Source: Enterococcus hirae ATCC 9790
GTDB taxonomy: Bacteria; Bacillota; Bacilli; Lactobacillales; Enterococcaceae
DNA: 64,000 bases
Assembly (NCBI RefSeq): GCF_000271405.2
Contig: NC_018081.1
Location: forward strand, 1,973,733-2,037,732
Direction of reading: 5' to 3'
Shown here piece by piece: positions 32,908 through 41,794 of the stretch. The position numbers and the translations under genes are program-made. A model generated the notes under the pieces. That model did not search any database, was not told the origin of the DNA, and saw only the letters and a list, made by a program, of their open reading frames with translations. The first letter of the stretch is position 1. Each line of letters opens with the position of its first letter.

Positions 32908-34123
32908 ATGAAAATCAAGGAAAATTTATACGCGTATCCTTTTCTTGATGAAATGATTCTCCATAATGTTCTAAGAAGCAGCTGGCTAGTGATTTCTAAA
33001 GAAGAGTTAGAGTTGGTGAAGCTACGAAAGTATTCAGCGTTATCCGAGTCTACGCAAAAAAACTAAAAATCTTTCAGCTTCTATTAGACGAGCCATTAAA
33101 AGTAAAAAAAAATGAAGTCACCATTCCTGAAACCGCTTATTTGGCGTTGACACATCAATGTAATTTAAAATGTGTGTATTGTTACGCAGAAGCAGATATG
33201 ACCAAGAACTATCCAGATCAATTGTCTTTTATTGAATGGTTCCAACTATTAGAGCAATTAAAAGACTGTGGTGTAAAAAAAGTCATTTTTACTGGTGGAG
33301 AAATAGGACTGAATCATGATTCTTTAAAATATATCGATTATGCCTATCAACTAGGCTTATCGGTTGGTTTGATCACTAATGGAACCTTGATTGGAAAAAA
33401 AGGAATGCACAATTCTTGGCAGATCGATGCGAATCAATGACCATCAGCTTGGATTCGATTGATAAAGAAGAAAATGACAAGAACCGTGGTAGAGGTTGTT
33501 ATGAAATAGCAATGAGAGATATCCGTAATCTTTTAGATATCGGTTTCCATAATATTTACGTTAATGCAACCTTTACCAACTATAACTTAAAATCGGTTGA
33601 TCAAACGATTGAGTTTTTTAAAGAGAATGGAATCGCCTATAAATTAGGTGGATTTAGCGAATTAGGAAGAGGTAGTATGGCAGATATTTCATTATCTTTT
33701 GAAGAAAGAAAAGAAATCGAGTGCAAAGAAAAAAGTGCTCAACGATCTGCATTTTTAAAGCCATTTACAATTAAAGAATCTTGTGGTTTGGGTTTGGGAG
33801 AGTTCGTTATCAATCCAGTTGGGGATATTTTTGCATGTAAATTATTGGAGACAGATGACTATAAATTAGGTAATATCAGAAAAAACAAATTAGCTGATAT
33901 TTATAACCATAAAGAGATAGAATTGCTTGAATCTCAAAATATCCATCATTTATCTGGTTGTCAAACTTGTTCTTTTCGCTATTTATGCGGTGGTGGTTGT
34001 CGTGCGCAACATTATTATCATACCAATGATATTCATGGAGTGGATCGCTCTGAATGTCAATTATTGCAAGAGTTAATAAAAAATCAAATGTATCGTATCT
34101 GGAAACAGACAGAAATGACCTGA
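32908..34123 (+). pseudogene. Radical SAM/SPASM peptide maturase, frame-disrupted twice
   Basis: As given, the gene is in three frames: 32908-33066, then to about 33401, then to 34123. Adding one A to each of two A7 runs (33056-33062 and 33395-33401) restores 405 residues. The start ATG has AAGAGGTGAG upstream. The N-terminal ~75 residues look like the small domain of peptide-modifying radical SAM enzymes. The cluster-binding Cys-Asn-Leu-Lys-Cys-Val-Tyr-Cys follows. The C-terminal SPASM region has Asn-Pro-Val-Gly-Asp-Ile-Phe-Ala-Cys and Cys-Gln-Thr-Cys-Ser-Phe-Arg-Tyr-Leu-Cys-Gly-Gly-Gly-Cys-Arg. It should install a radical-based crosslink in the upstream peptide. The first run is also a classic -1 slippery heptamer, A AAA AAC. 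Confidence 0.85.
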
Positions 34124-34137
34124 AGGAGCGTGATTAG

Positions 34138-34413
34138 GTGAGACTGAACGGCGAATTGGCCTATGAGAAATTAGGGAACGACCTCTATCTTTCCTTGAAT
34201 GATGAAATCTATCTTTTAGATAATGAAGTATCGATCTATATATTTGAATTATTAAAAACAAATGTAGCACTTAGTCATGTAAAAGAAAAAGTATTAATAC
34301 GATTTGCTGATTCTGGTGACTATTCTAATGAAGAAAAAGAAAAATATATCACAGAGTTTATCTCAGATCTGATTAACAATCAAATTCTCTTACAAGATCA
34401 GGTCAATCAATGA
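34138..34413 (+). CDS. PqqD-like RiPP recognition protein
   Basis: 91 residues. N-terminal beta strands (Tyr-Glu-Lys-Leu-Gly-Asn-Asp-Leu-Tyr-Leu-Ser-Leu-Asn-Asp-Glu-Ile-Tyr-Leu-Leu-Asp) are followed by helices, the pattern of PqqD-type RiPP recognition elements that bind leader peptides and hand them to radical SAM enzymes. GTG start, with AAGGAGCG upstream, 14 bp after the maturase. Last gene before a terminator. No transporter or protease is present in the locus, so export and leader removal would need outside factors. Confidence 0.75.
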   Translation: MRLNGELAYEKLGNDLYLSLNDEIYLLDNEVSIYIFELLKTNVALSHVKEKVLIRFADSGDYSNEEKEKYITEFISDLINNQILLQDQVNQ

Positions 34414-34422
34414 AAACTAGCA

Positions 34423-34467
34423 AAAGAACAATGCGTTTATCAAAAGATAATCAACATTGTTCTTTTT
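34423..34467. terminator. Terminator of the RiPP-like locus
   Basis: AAAGAACAATG pairs with CATTGTTCTTTTTT. It also stands between the convergent PqqD-like gene and brnQ. Confidence 0.8.
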
Positions 34468-34548
34468 TGCTTCTTTCTTCTGGCTTCACTCAAATTATCA
34501 AATGAAGCGTCATATTTCGGTAAAACTTCTCTTTGTCCGTTACAAGAC

Positions 34549-35907
34549 TCAATTAGATAGAGAAGGGTCTAACTCAGTTCTTTGTTTAAAAATTAAACAA
34601 TACAGTACGCCTATGATAAAGCCACTGATTGCTGGCAGGATAAAACCAACACCACTGGAAGCAAATGGAATCGTATGAACATACCAATTGGTTAAATTTG
34701 TTGTCAAATGATTTTGAATAGGTAATGCTTTGATACCATCAAACAAAGCAGGTATGGCTGTAAAGATTGTCGTCAATTGATAAACGATTCTGCGATTTTG
34801 GAAAAAGGCAGAGCAAAGTGCTGGGATGATCATTGCCATGGAAAGAGGATAAAGAATCATTAAAAATGGCATGGTCCAAGCAATAATGGTGTCAAGTCCA
34901 AAGTTTGCGGTAATAAAAGAAAGTAATGTAGTGATTCGAAGCCATCCTTTATAGCCGATCTTAGGGAAGCGGACTGAGAAATCTTGGGCAAATGAGGCAA
35001 TCAATCCCATCGCAGAAGTGAAAACTGCTAACAGCGTCATCAAGGCCATAAAAATCAATCCCACTTTACCAAAATAGGATTGGACGATTTGAGTTAATGC
35101 AATCCCTCCGTTTTCGGAGATACCAAAGCGATTTAAAGACATCGTACCTAATGCAATAATCCCCAAATAGATACCACCACATAAAACCATCGTGAATAGA
35201 CCAGATTTTACAGTATTTTTAGCAATCTGATCTTCATCATGAATCCCCATTCCTTGAAGCGCACGAATGATCGTAATTCCAAAAGCTAATGAGGCTAATG
35301 CGTCCATTGTATTATATCCTTCGATAAAGCCGTTGGTAGTTGCTGCTTGTTGGTAATCCAGTACAGGCTTGGCATCCAATGGTCCTAAGGGAAGAATCAA
35401 AGCGACGATAAACACAGCGAATAGTAAAATTAAAAATAATGGGTTTAAATATTTTCCAATGATTTTTAATAAATTTGATTCACGAGTTGATAAATAATAG
35501 GCTAAGCCAAAGAAAATAACCGAAAAGATAAATAAGCCAATCGTTGTATACTTTTCTGGTAAAATCATTCCTAAACTAAATTGATATCCTAATGCAGCAG
35601 TTCTGGGAGTGGCGAATAAAGGTCCTAAGGCCATATGGTTCATAATAAGAAATAAGGTACCATACCACGCAGCCACTGGTTTAGCAAAATCGTACAACCC
35701 GCTTGAGCGTGTTTTACTTAAGGCAATCAGTGCAGCTAAAGGTAATAAAGTAGAGGAGATCAAAAAACCAATCCCAGCAGATAACCAATGACTACCTGCA
35801 AGTTGACCTAAATGAGCAGGGAAAATAAGGTTACCTGCTCCAAAAAGCATTCCGAAAATGAGTGAAGCTAATAAAAATAATTTCTTTGTTGATAATTTTT
35901 CCATCAT
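34549..35907 (-). CDS. brnQ: Branched-chain amino acid:cation symporter BrnQ
   Basis: LIVCS-family importer for leucine, isoleucine and valine. 452 residues with about twelve membrane helices. N-terminal Leu-Ile-Phe-Gly-Met-Leu-Phe-Gly-Ala-Gly-Asn-Leu-Ile-Phe-Pro is the family signature, near residues 15-30; Thr-Pro-Arg-Thr-Ala near 101-105 is also typical. Start at 35907, with AAGGAG upstream. It is expressed from the T-box leader at 36017-36270, whose apparent specifier is valine, consistent with induction on shortage of charged tRNA-Val. Confidence 0.95.
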   Translation of the reverse strand: MMEKLSTKKLFLLASLIFGMLFGAGNLIFPAHLGQLAGSHWLSAGIGFLISSTLLPLAALIALSKTRSSGLYDFAKPVAAWYGTLFLIMNHMALGPLFATPRTAALGYQFSLGMILPEKYTTIGLFIFSVIFFGLAYYLSTRESNLLKIIGKYLNPLFLILLFAVFIVALILPLGPLDAKPVLDYQQAATTNGFIEGYNTMDALASLAFGITIIRALQGMGIHDEDQIAKNTVKSGLFTMVLCGGIYLGIIALGTMSLNRFGISENGGIALTQIVQSYFGKVGLIFMALMTLLAVFTSAMGLIASFAQDFSVRFPKIGYKGWLRITTLLSFITANFGLDTIIAWTMPFLMILYPLSMAMIIPALCSAFFQNRRIVYQLTTIFTAIPALFDGIKALPIQNHLTTNLTNWYVHTIPFASSGVGFILPAISGFIIGVLYCLIFKQRTELDPSLSN

Positions 35908-36016
35908 AAATAACTCCTTAATCGTTTAGTTAACATAAATGAAATGAAGCTAAACGTCTGACTCGTCTTTGTCTAAAAATTTGCATAAATCTTTTCCTTT
36001 CTTTGGTGAAAAACAC

Positions 36017-36270
36017 AAAAAGCCCGTTGGAATAATTATTCCAACGGGCAATTGACATTGCGGTACCACCGTTTTTTTTGTTTATGAATAAACAATCTCT
36101 TAGCGACTCACTAATAGTGAAGCGCATTATCCGATAACGGGGATCGCCGGCACAAACTTCTAACGTCACTTGTGCATCTCCAGAGTTACTTTCACAAATA
36201 ATAGACCTACGATTTTCCACCAACCAATCGCTCTCTAAAATGCTTATTATTCGTTACTCTCTCTATCAAT
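36017..36270 (-). promoter_or_regulatory. T-box riboswitch leader of brnQ (apparent valine specifier)
   Basis: Read on the minus strand: Stem I begins AGAGAGTAA; a helix CGAATAATA/TATTATTTG is followed by GAA-A-GTA-A, placing the specifier GTA (Val) at 36189-36187 in the same position as CGC in the argS T-box. The T-box CGGTGGTACCGCA is at 36071-36059, and the terminator GCCCGTTGGAATA/TTCCAACGGGC with a T run at 36050-36017. The Val assignment is by alignment of two leaders, so moderately sure; the T-box itself is certain. Confidence 0.9.
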
Positions 36271-36785
36271 GATTTTTGTTCATTATAGAAGCAATGATGG
36301 ACAGTGTCAAGACAAAAAAAGTAAAAAATTGAATTTTCTGTCAATAGATTTGGGTGAAACGTTCACCATTGATTTTTTTCTTTCTTCTTAATTATGGTCA
36401 ATTTTTATTGCTGTAAGAGTCTTCGTTAAGGACAGAAGCGTAGTTAAGTGTCTACATAATAAATAGTGAAACGAATACTTAATGGCTTGAAAAATGTGGG
36501 GAATATTCTTTGAGATTGTTAGAAACAGCCAACTATTGTTAGCAAAGTATTTATTTGACTATCTCTACAACAATTTTGAAATTTGATCGATCACACCGAT
36601 TTGTTATCAGTCAGTCGTTCGATTCATCTTTTAAGACAAAAAAAGCAAAAATTGCAAGGTTAAACGGTTTCAAACGCCTTTTTTTAGAATGAATATAAGT
36701 AAAATAGGATTTACCCAATTGAGCGAAGATTAAAAAAAGGAGGTTTTGTTACATTTGCTGTAAAGAGAAAGGTGAGGGTAAGTGG
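36271..36785. other. brnQ-WxL spacer with a palindrome
   Basis: About 515 bp between the divergent brnQ leader and the WxL locus, without a supported gene. It contains GGTGAA-ACG-TTCACC at 36353-36367, a perfect inverted repeat followed by T-rich sequence, which could be an operator or short hairpin. A partial cre-like AAACGGTTTCA is at 36665-36675. The WxL-locus promoter should lie in the last 120 bp; no convincing -35/-10 pair was picked. Confidence 0.45.
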
Positions 36786-37127
36786 ATGAGAAAGATGACG
36801 ATTGTTTTCTTTTTGTTCCTTATTTTTTTGACCATTGAGGCATATACGCGAACAATGATTGTCTACGCTGAATCTGTACAAAGCACAGCGGGGATCCGCT
36901 TTGTACCAAATCCTTCAAATGCATCATCAGAAGATCTGGCAAAAGAGAAAGACGGGCAGACAAAAAGAATGATGCAAAGAAAGCTCCCAAAAACAATTGA
37001 TCAGCAGAGTAGTTCTTTGATGATCTGTGGTGGACTCATTGTAACAGCAGCAGGAGGTTTCCTCTTACTGAGAAAAGGAAAGAAGGAAAAAAATGAAAAA
37101 AGTAGTTTTAACAATCGCACTATTTAG
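36786..37127 (+). CDS. Small LPxT-type cell-wall-anchored protein of the WxL locus
   Basis: 113 residues. Signal peptide (hydrophobic 5-28, ending near Val-Tyr-Ala-Glu), a short exposed segment, then a sorting signal: Leu-Pro-Lys-Thr-Ile near residues 69-73, a hydrophobic stretch and a Lys-rich tail. The fifth position is Ile rather than Gly, so sortase A use is uncertain. Small LPxTG proteins are standard members of enterococcal WxL gene clusters. The start is the ATG at 36786, with AAAGGTGAGGG upstream. Its 3' end overlaps the next gene by 35 bp. Confidence 0.75.
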   Translation: MRKMTIVFFLFLIFLTIEAYTRTMIVYAESVQSTAGIRFVPNPSNASSEDLAKEKDGQTKRMMQRKLPKTIDQQSSSLMICGGLIVTAAGGFLLLRKGKKEKNEKSSFNNRTI

Positions 37128-37761
37128 CACATTCGTTATTAGTGCGAAGGCAACAACCGTTTATGCAGAAATAGCCGATGATACTCATGGCACAAGTATC
37201 GCTAAAGTTGGGTTAGAGAAACAAGATGAAACGGATGAACCAACGGATCCAATTGATCCACCAGATGTACCAGGTACGTATATTCCAACAGGAAACACCG
37301 GTGCTTTACGTATTGACTATATCTCAAATATTGACTTCGGTACACAAAAAATCGCTAGTGAAACAAAAAACTATACAGCTGGGAATTCAGATGAATTTGT
37401 TGAGACACAAATATCTGATCTACGAGGAAATGGTGCAGGTTGGAACTTACAAGTTAGCTATGATAGTGAAAAAGCAGGATTTTATACTGAAAATGGTGTT
37501 GCGTTAGCTGGGGCTGAACTAAGCTTGCCAGCAGGGACAGCAAAAACGGTGACAGAGAATCAATCTCCGGCAGCTGAAACGGCAACGGTAACAGTAAATA
37601 AAGATGCGCAAAATATTATGTTTGCTGCCGCAACAACCGGTCTAGGGACTTGGGAAGATCAGATGTCAGCAGAAGCTGTTTCATTAAAAGTACCTTCTGG
37701 TAACTTGGCAGGAACTTATTCTGCCACACTTGTTTGGACATTAACAGACGCACCAACTTAA
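37093..37761 (+). CDS. WxL domain surface protein
   Basis: 222 residues. Signal peptide ending near Val-Tyr-Ala-Glu (25-28), a Pro/Asp-rich spacer with Thr-Asp-Pro-Ile-Asp-Pro-Pro, then a C-terminal WxL domain with the two hallmarks: Gly-Ala-Gly-Trp-Asn-Leu-Gln-Val near 114-121 and Ala-Thr-Leu-Val-Trp-Thr-Leu-Thr near 212-219. WxL domains bind peptidoglycan non-covalently at the cell surface. RBS AAAGGAAAG lies within the upstream gene. A paralogue follows directly. Confidence 0.92.
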   Translation: MKKVVLTIALFSTFVISAKATTVYAEIADDTHGTSIAKVGLEKQDETDEPTDPIDPPDVPGTYIPTGNTGALRIDYISNIDFGTQKIASETKNYTAGNSDEFVETQISDLRGNGAGWNLQVSYDSEKAGFYTENGVALAGAELSLPAGTAKTVTENQSPAAETATVTVNKDAQNIMFAAATTGLGTWEDQMSAEAVSLKVPSGNLAGTYSATLVWTLTDAPT

Positions 37762-37778
37762 TCTAAAGGAGAAGAAAC

Positions 37779-38488
37779 ATGAAAAAAATATTCTAGCAAC
37801 TACATTATTAAGTGTGTTAGCCATTAATACCATGAGTATGACCATCTATGCAGAAGAAATGAGTGATTCAGCAACTTCAACAGCAAAGATCACATTCGAA
37901 GGGAATGATACCCATTCCAACAAACCAGTGAATCCAGATAATCCAGATGATCCAATCGACAAACCAGACGAAGTAGATCCAGATGATCCTAACAATCATG
38001 GAACTGGCGATCAAGGACCACTTTCAATTGACTATGTGTCCAATATCAGTTTTGGTACACAAGAAATTTCACAAAATAAAAAAGTCTATGTCGCAGCAAA
38101 TGCAAAACCATTTGTTCAAATCACAGATAAACGAGGAGTAGCTGGTGGCTGGTCACTAACTGCGACTGCTTCAAAATTTTCAGCAGCTGACAGCACTGAA
38201 TTAAAAGGAGCAATCCTATCATTTGCGAATGGAGATACTCGAACGACTTCTGATAACATCAGCGGCAAACCTGATGCTTTTGATTTCACTTTTAACAATC
38301 ATGAAGCTCAACCAGTTATGACGGCAAAAAGTCTGAATGGTCAGGGAACTTGGTTAGATGTATTTGAAGGAGAAGAAGGAAACAATACAAATGTTCAATT
38401 GACTGTTCCTGCTGGTTCTGCTCAAGCAAAAGAGTATACCGCAACGATTACTTGGACCCTTACTGCAGGTCCAACTGATGCACAATGA
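37779..38488 (+). pseudogene. Second small WxL domain protein, frameshift in the signal peptide
   Basis: The ATG at 37779 (AAAGGAGA upstream) runs into a stop after five codons. One extra A in the A7 run at 37782-37788 restores Met-Lys-Lys-Asn-Ile-Leu-Ala-Thr-Thr-Leu, a normal signal peptide, and 236 residues in total. The rest is open from 37814: an Asp-Pro-rich spacer (Asn-Pro-Asp-Asn-Pro-Asp-Asp-Pro), Gly-Gly-Trp-Ser-Leu-Thr-Ala and C-terminal Ile-Thr-Trp-Thr-Leu-Thr, as in WxL proteins. As given, no secreted product would be made. Confidence 0.85.
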
Positions 38489-39525
38489 TGAATAAACGTC
38501 ATCATCGTTTTATTTGTTTAGTCACAGGCATCATCGGATTTTGGGGAATCCTTGGTGTCAATTCGCTCACCTCATATGCAGATTCAGCTGAATCTGCATA
38601 TAGTGTAAGTGCAAATATACCTGAAGAACAAACAAATAAAGATGTATCTTATTTTGACTTAACTGAAGCACCAAATGAAACGCGCGACCTATCCATTCAT
38701 TTATCCAATGTCGGAGAAAAAGAAAGTGTCTTTGAAATAGAGATCAACAATGCAGCGACCAACACAAACGGTGTGATCGATTATAATCAACGAACAGTTA
38801 AAAAGGATGCCTCTGCCAAATACCAAGTCAGTGATTGCTTAACCACTGATGCAAAGGAAGTAACAATTCCAGCTGGAGAAGCAAAAGACGTGCACTTTCA
38901 ATTGAAAATGCCAAAAGAATCATTTGACGGGATTCTTTTAGGAGGTATCCATGTAACGAAAAAAGAGAACCAAAGTGAAAAAGTTTCTGGAACAGCGATT
39001 CGAAATAAGTATGCTTATGTTATTGGGGTTGAGCTTAGGAACAACAGTAAACCTGTCTCACCAGATTTGAAATTAATTTCTGTAAGAACTGGGTTACAAA
39101 ATTCGTATGCAACGATTTTTGCACATTTACAAAATCCTACATCAACGATCATCAGTCAAGTTCATACGGAAGCGACGATCACTAAAAAAGGCTCATCAAA
39201 AGTGTTGTATACAGCAAACAAAGATCATATGTCGATCGCACCCAATACGAACTTTGATTTTCCGATCAGTGTCAACAAGAAGAAAATCGATCCGGGAACT
39301 TATATGTTAACAGTGGATGCGACAACAGAAAATAATCAAAAGAAATGGCATTTAGCAAAAACATTTACGATCAAACCAGAAAATGCCAAAAAAATCAATG
39401 ATGAAGCAATTACAGAAGAAAAAGCAGAAGTATCTTATCTGCCGATGATCATTGGGATAGGCGGCTTACTATTAGGGATCATTGCGTTCTTAAGTTACAA
39501 ACTGTTCCAACAAAAAGGTAGGTGA
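38485..39525 (+). CDS. WxL-interacting protein (DUF916 and DUF3324)
   Basis: 346 residues. Signal peptide ending near Ser-Tyr-Ala-Asp (30-33), an N-terminal DUF916/WxLIP peptidoglycan-binding domain with the typical Tyr-Phe-Asp-Leu near 54-57, a DUF3324 domain, then a C-terminal membrane helix and basic tail (Tyr-Lys-Leu-Phe-Gln-Gln-Lys-Gly-Arg). In enterococci such proteins assemble with WxL proteins into a cell-wall complex. It overlaps the preceding gene by four bases (ATGA). Confidence 0.9.
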   Translation: MMNKRHHRFICLVTGIIGFWGILGVNSLTSYADSAESAYSVSANIPEEQTNKDVSYFDLTEAPNETRDLSIHLSNVGEKESVFEIEINNAATNTNGVIDYNQRTVKKDASAKYQVSDCLTTDAKEVTIPAGEAKDVHFQLKMPKESFDGILLGGIHVTKKENQSEKVSGTAIRNKYAYVIGVELRNNSKPVSPDLKLISVRTGLQNSYATIFAHLQNPTSTIISQVHTEATITKKGSSKVLYTANKDHMSIAPNTNFDFPISVNKKKIDPGTYMLTVDATTENNQKKWHLAKTFTIKPENAKKINDEAITEEKAEVSYLPMIIGIGGLLLGIIAFLSYKLFQQKGR

Positions 39526-39533
39526 GGAAGGAA

Positions 39534-41290
39534 ATGAAAAAGCAAAAAGTGAATAAAAAATTATTATTTCTAGTCGCCTATTTTGCTTTGTTCAGTCTCT
39601 TTCAGCTAGCCTTCTCTACTAAGTCAGTTGTTGCGGATTCATGGCCTGATGGACAATCAGAAGCTGACATCTATGGTGGACATATCCATGCTAAAATCAC
39701 CTATGTAAAAGATGGGAATCCAAATTATACAGCGATTGGGGATACGATAACAGTTACAACAGTTTTAGAAAAAAAGATGATACAAACCTTGAAGAAGAGT
39801 ATAAGCAATCAACGTTAGTGACGGTTTTTCCTGATAAAGAGCAAGGGTTGGAATTATTAGGAGAACCCGAACTTGTTTATAAACATGGTGGTGTAACAGG
39901 TAACGGAAATTTGATGGCTCCATCTAAGGAAGTTGCCTATGACATCATAACGGCTTATAACTTTTATGGACATACAGAATTTGGAGATTCCAAGTCCTAT
40001 GATGGGCGGATTACAGAAATATTGCCGCTCGCTTCAGACGGTATCTCTGATGGTCCTTATAGTGACAATTACTCGGTTTATCGATTATTGGAAAAAACGG
40101 GTGATTCAATGACGATCACCTATCGTGCCAAAGTCACAGAAAAAGCAGTCACTAAGGATAAATTTGTCTTGCGTGCATCTGTTTGGGATAGTATGAAAAA
40201 AGATATTGGATTTACTCATTTTTTATCTGCTGAAATGCCAAGCTTTCAATCAGAAAAGTTAGCCTTATCTTTTGATGATACGAGCAAAAATCTAGAATTA
40301 GATTCCGAGCAGATCACGCTAACAGGTAAATGGAGTGGTCCTTTGGACGATCTCACAGCTTACTTAACAATCAATGGGATGATAATGAACACTGATGAAC
40401 TATTGTCTTGCTTCAAGAGTGATGGCACATTTCGTGTACCTGTTGACCTGAGTCAGCTACCATCAGTTTCAGAAGTGAATAATGTGACTTTGATGATTCA
40501 AAAAAGTAATGGTGAGTCAGCACAAGATTCAACGGTCTTAAGAATGACCAAACCTGCTTCACCTCCTACGATTGAACTGGCAAATAATCTTGCTAATCAA
40601 ACGCTCGTTCTTTACCCGGGGGATCAAGGGTTTACCTTGAGTGGCAAGTGGAAAGCCGATAGTGGTTCGTGGATCAATATTTACTATAAGTTAAATGGTG
40701 TTGAAAAAAAGCTGAATGATTCAGATTCGATTGCGAATACACAACCTGGAAATATGGTTGATTTTTCAAAGAATTTCACACTTGCAGACTTAGCAGCAGG
40801 AGAAAATCAATTTGAAGTTTATGTTAAAAATGAAAAACAACAACAATCAAATATTGAAACATTTAAGGTGATCAAAGAAGCGGGGGTTGTGAGATTTGTA
40901 AACGTACCAGATCTTCTGACTTTCATGTCAATCCCCGTTGCTAGTCATACGATTCAAACAAATTTGACACAGGCAGCCAATCTTTTAGTAGAAGATACAA
41001 CTGGAAAACCGATTAATTGGAAACTTAATGTGTCACAAACTGAAGAGTTTAAAGATGGTAAACAAGTATTACCAGCCACTCTTTTTTATCAAAATGGTGA
41101 TACGGCACAAGTCATCGAAAAAGAACATCCGATCACACTTCCTATGACTGAAGTAACAACTAATAATAATGTCCGGAATTACAGCATTCTACAAAATTCA
41201 GAAAACTATTTTTATCTAAATGTTCAACCCGGTGGATATGCTGGGGAATATTCATCACAGGTGGAATGGACAATTGTCAATGCCCCTTAG
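39534..41290 (+). pseudogene. Large WxL domain surface protein, frameshifted near residue 80
   Basis: As given it is split into 39534-39818 and 39818-41290. One extra A in the A7 run at 39769-39775 gives a continuous 585-residue protein reading Val-Leu-Glu-Lys-Lys-Asp-Asp-Thr-Asn-Leu across the joint. N-terminal signal peptide (hydrophobic 10-30, ending Val-Val-Ala-Asp), two or three Ig-like beta-rich repeats in the middle, and a C-terminal WxL domain with Ile-Asn-Trp-Lys-Leu and Val-Glu-Trp-Thr-Ile. Large adhesin-like member of the WxL locus. The start is ATG 39534, with GAGG six bases upstream; GTG 39522 is an alternative. Confidence 0.85.
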
Positions 41291-41794
41291 TTACTTTTAT
41301 TGATAAAATATAGTGGAGCTGGTTAACAGGGATATTCAAATGATTGAAATCCAGATTTTTAATATTGAAATTAGCGAAATAAGCCAAAGATAGCCAAAAT
41401 TACTTTTTGTATTTAAGCTATCTTTGGCTTATTTTTTTGTATTGTTTTATTAAGGATGGTGCAAATGCTGATCAAAGAAGACTGTTCATTGATTGAAATA
41501 GTTTGGATAGTTCTATGCTACTAAAAAAAGATGAATAAATGAAACTTGGATTTCCATCTAATCGAGAAGGTTAAGGTAACGTGAGATTCAGTTTTACAGT
41601 TAAGCTCTAAGGTGGTTAAATAAAAATTAAATTTTTCAAATATTCTAAATATGCTTGCGATTTTTCTAGTATTTTTTATTATTCATGTTATCTTATAACA
41701 GTAATGTTATTGGTTGTCAAAAGGGGAGGCACCAATTAATGAAAAAGTGGTATGTTTGAAAATGATAAACTGGTTTGCTTAGGGGGATGGGTTA
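41291..41794. other. Spacer between WxL locus and AgrC-like gene, with short leader ORF
   Basis: 504 bp holding the WxL terminator at 41377-41438 and an A/T-rich promoter area. At 41739-41759 a seven-codon ORF (Met-Lys-Lys-Trp-Tyr-Val-stop) follows a strong AAAGGGGAGG. It is the only other translated-looking unit here. It might be a leader peptide or the remnant of a signal-peptide gene. Confidence 0.45.
41377..41438 (+). terminator. Terminator of the WxL locus
   Basis: AAATAAGCCAAAGATAGC pairs with GCTATCTTTGGCTTATTT, followed by T residues. Confidence 0.88.

Noticed and set aside
34457..34678. 73-codon plus-strand frame over the brnQ 3' end
   Set aside because: It begins in the terminator of the RiPP-like locus and is antisense to brnQ coding sequence.
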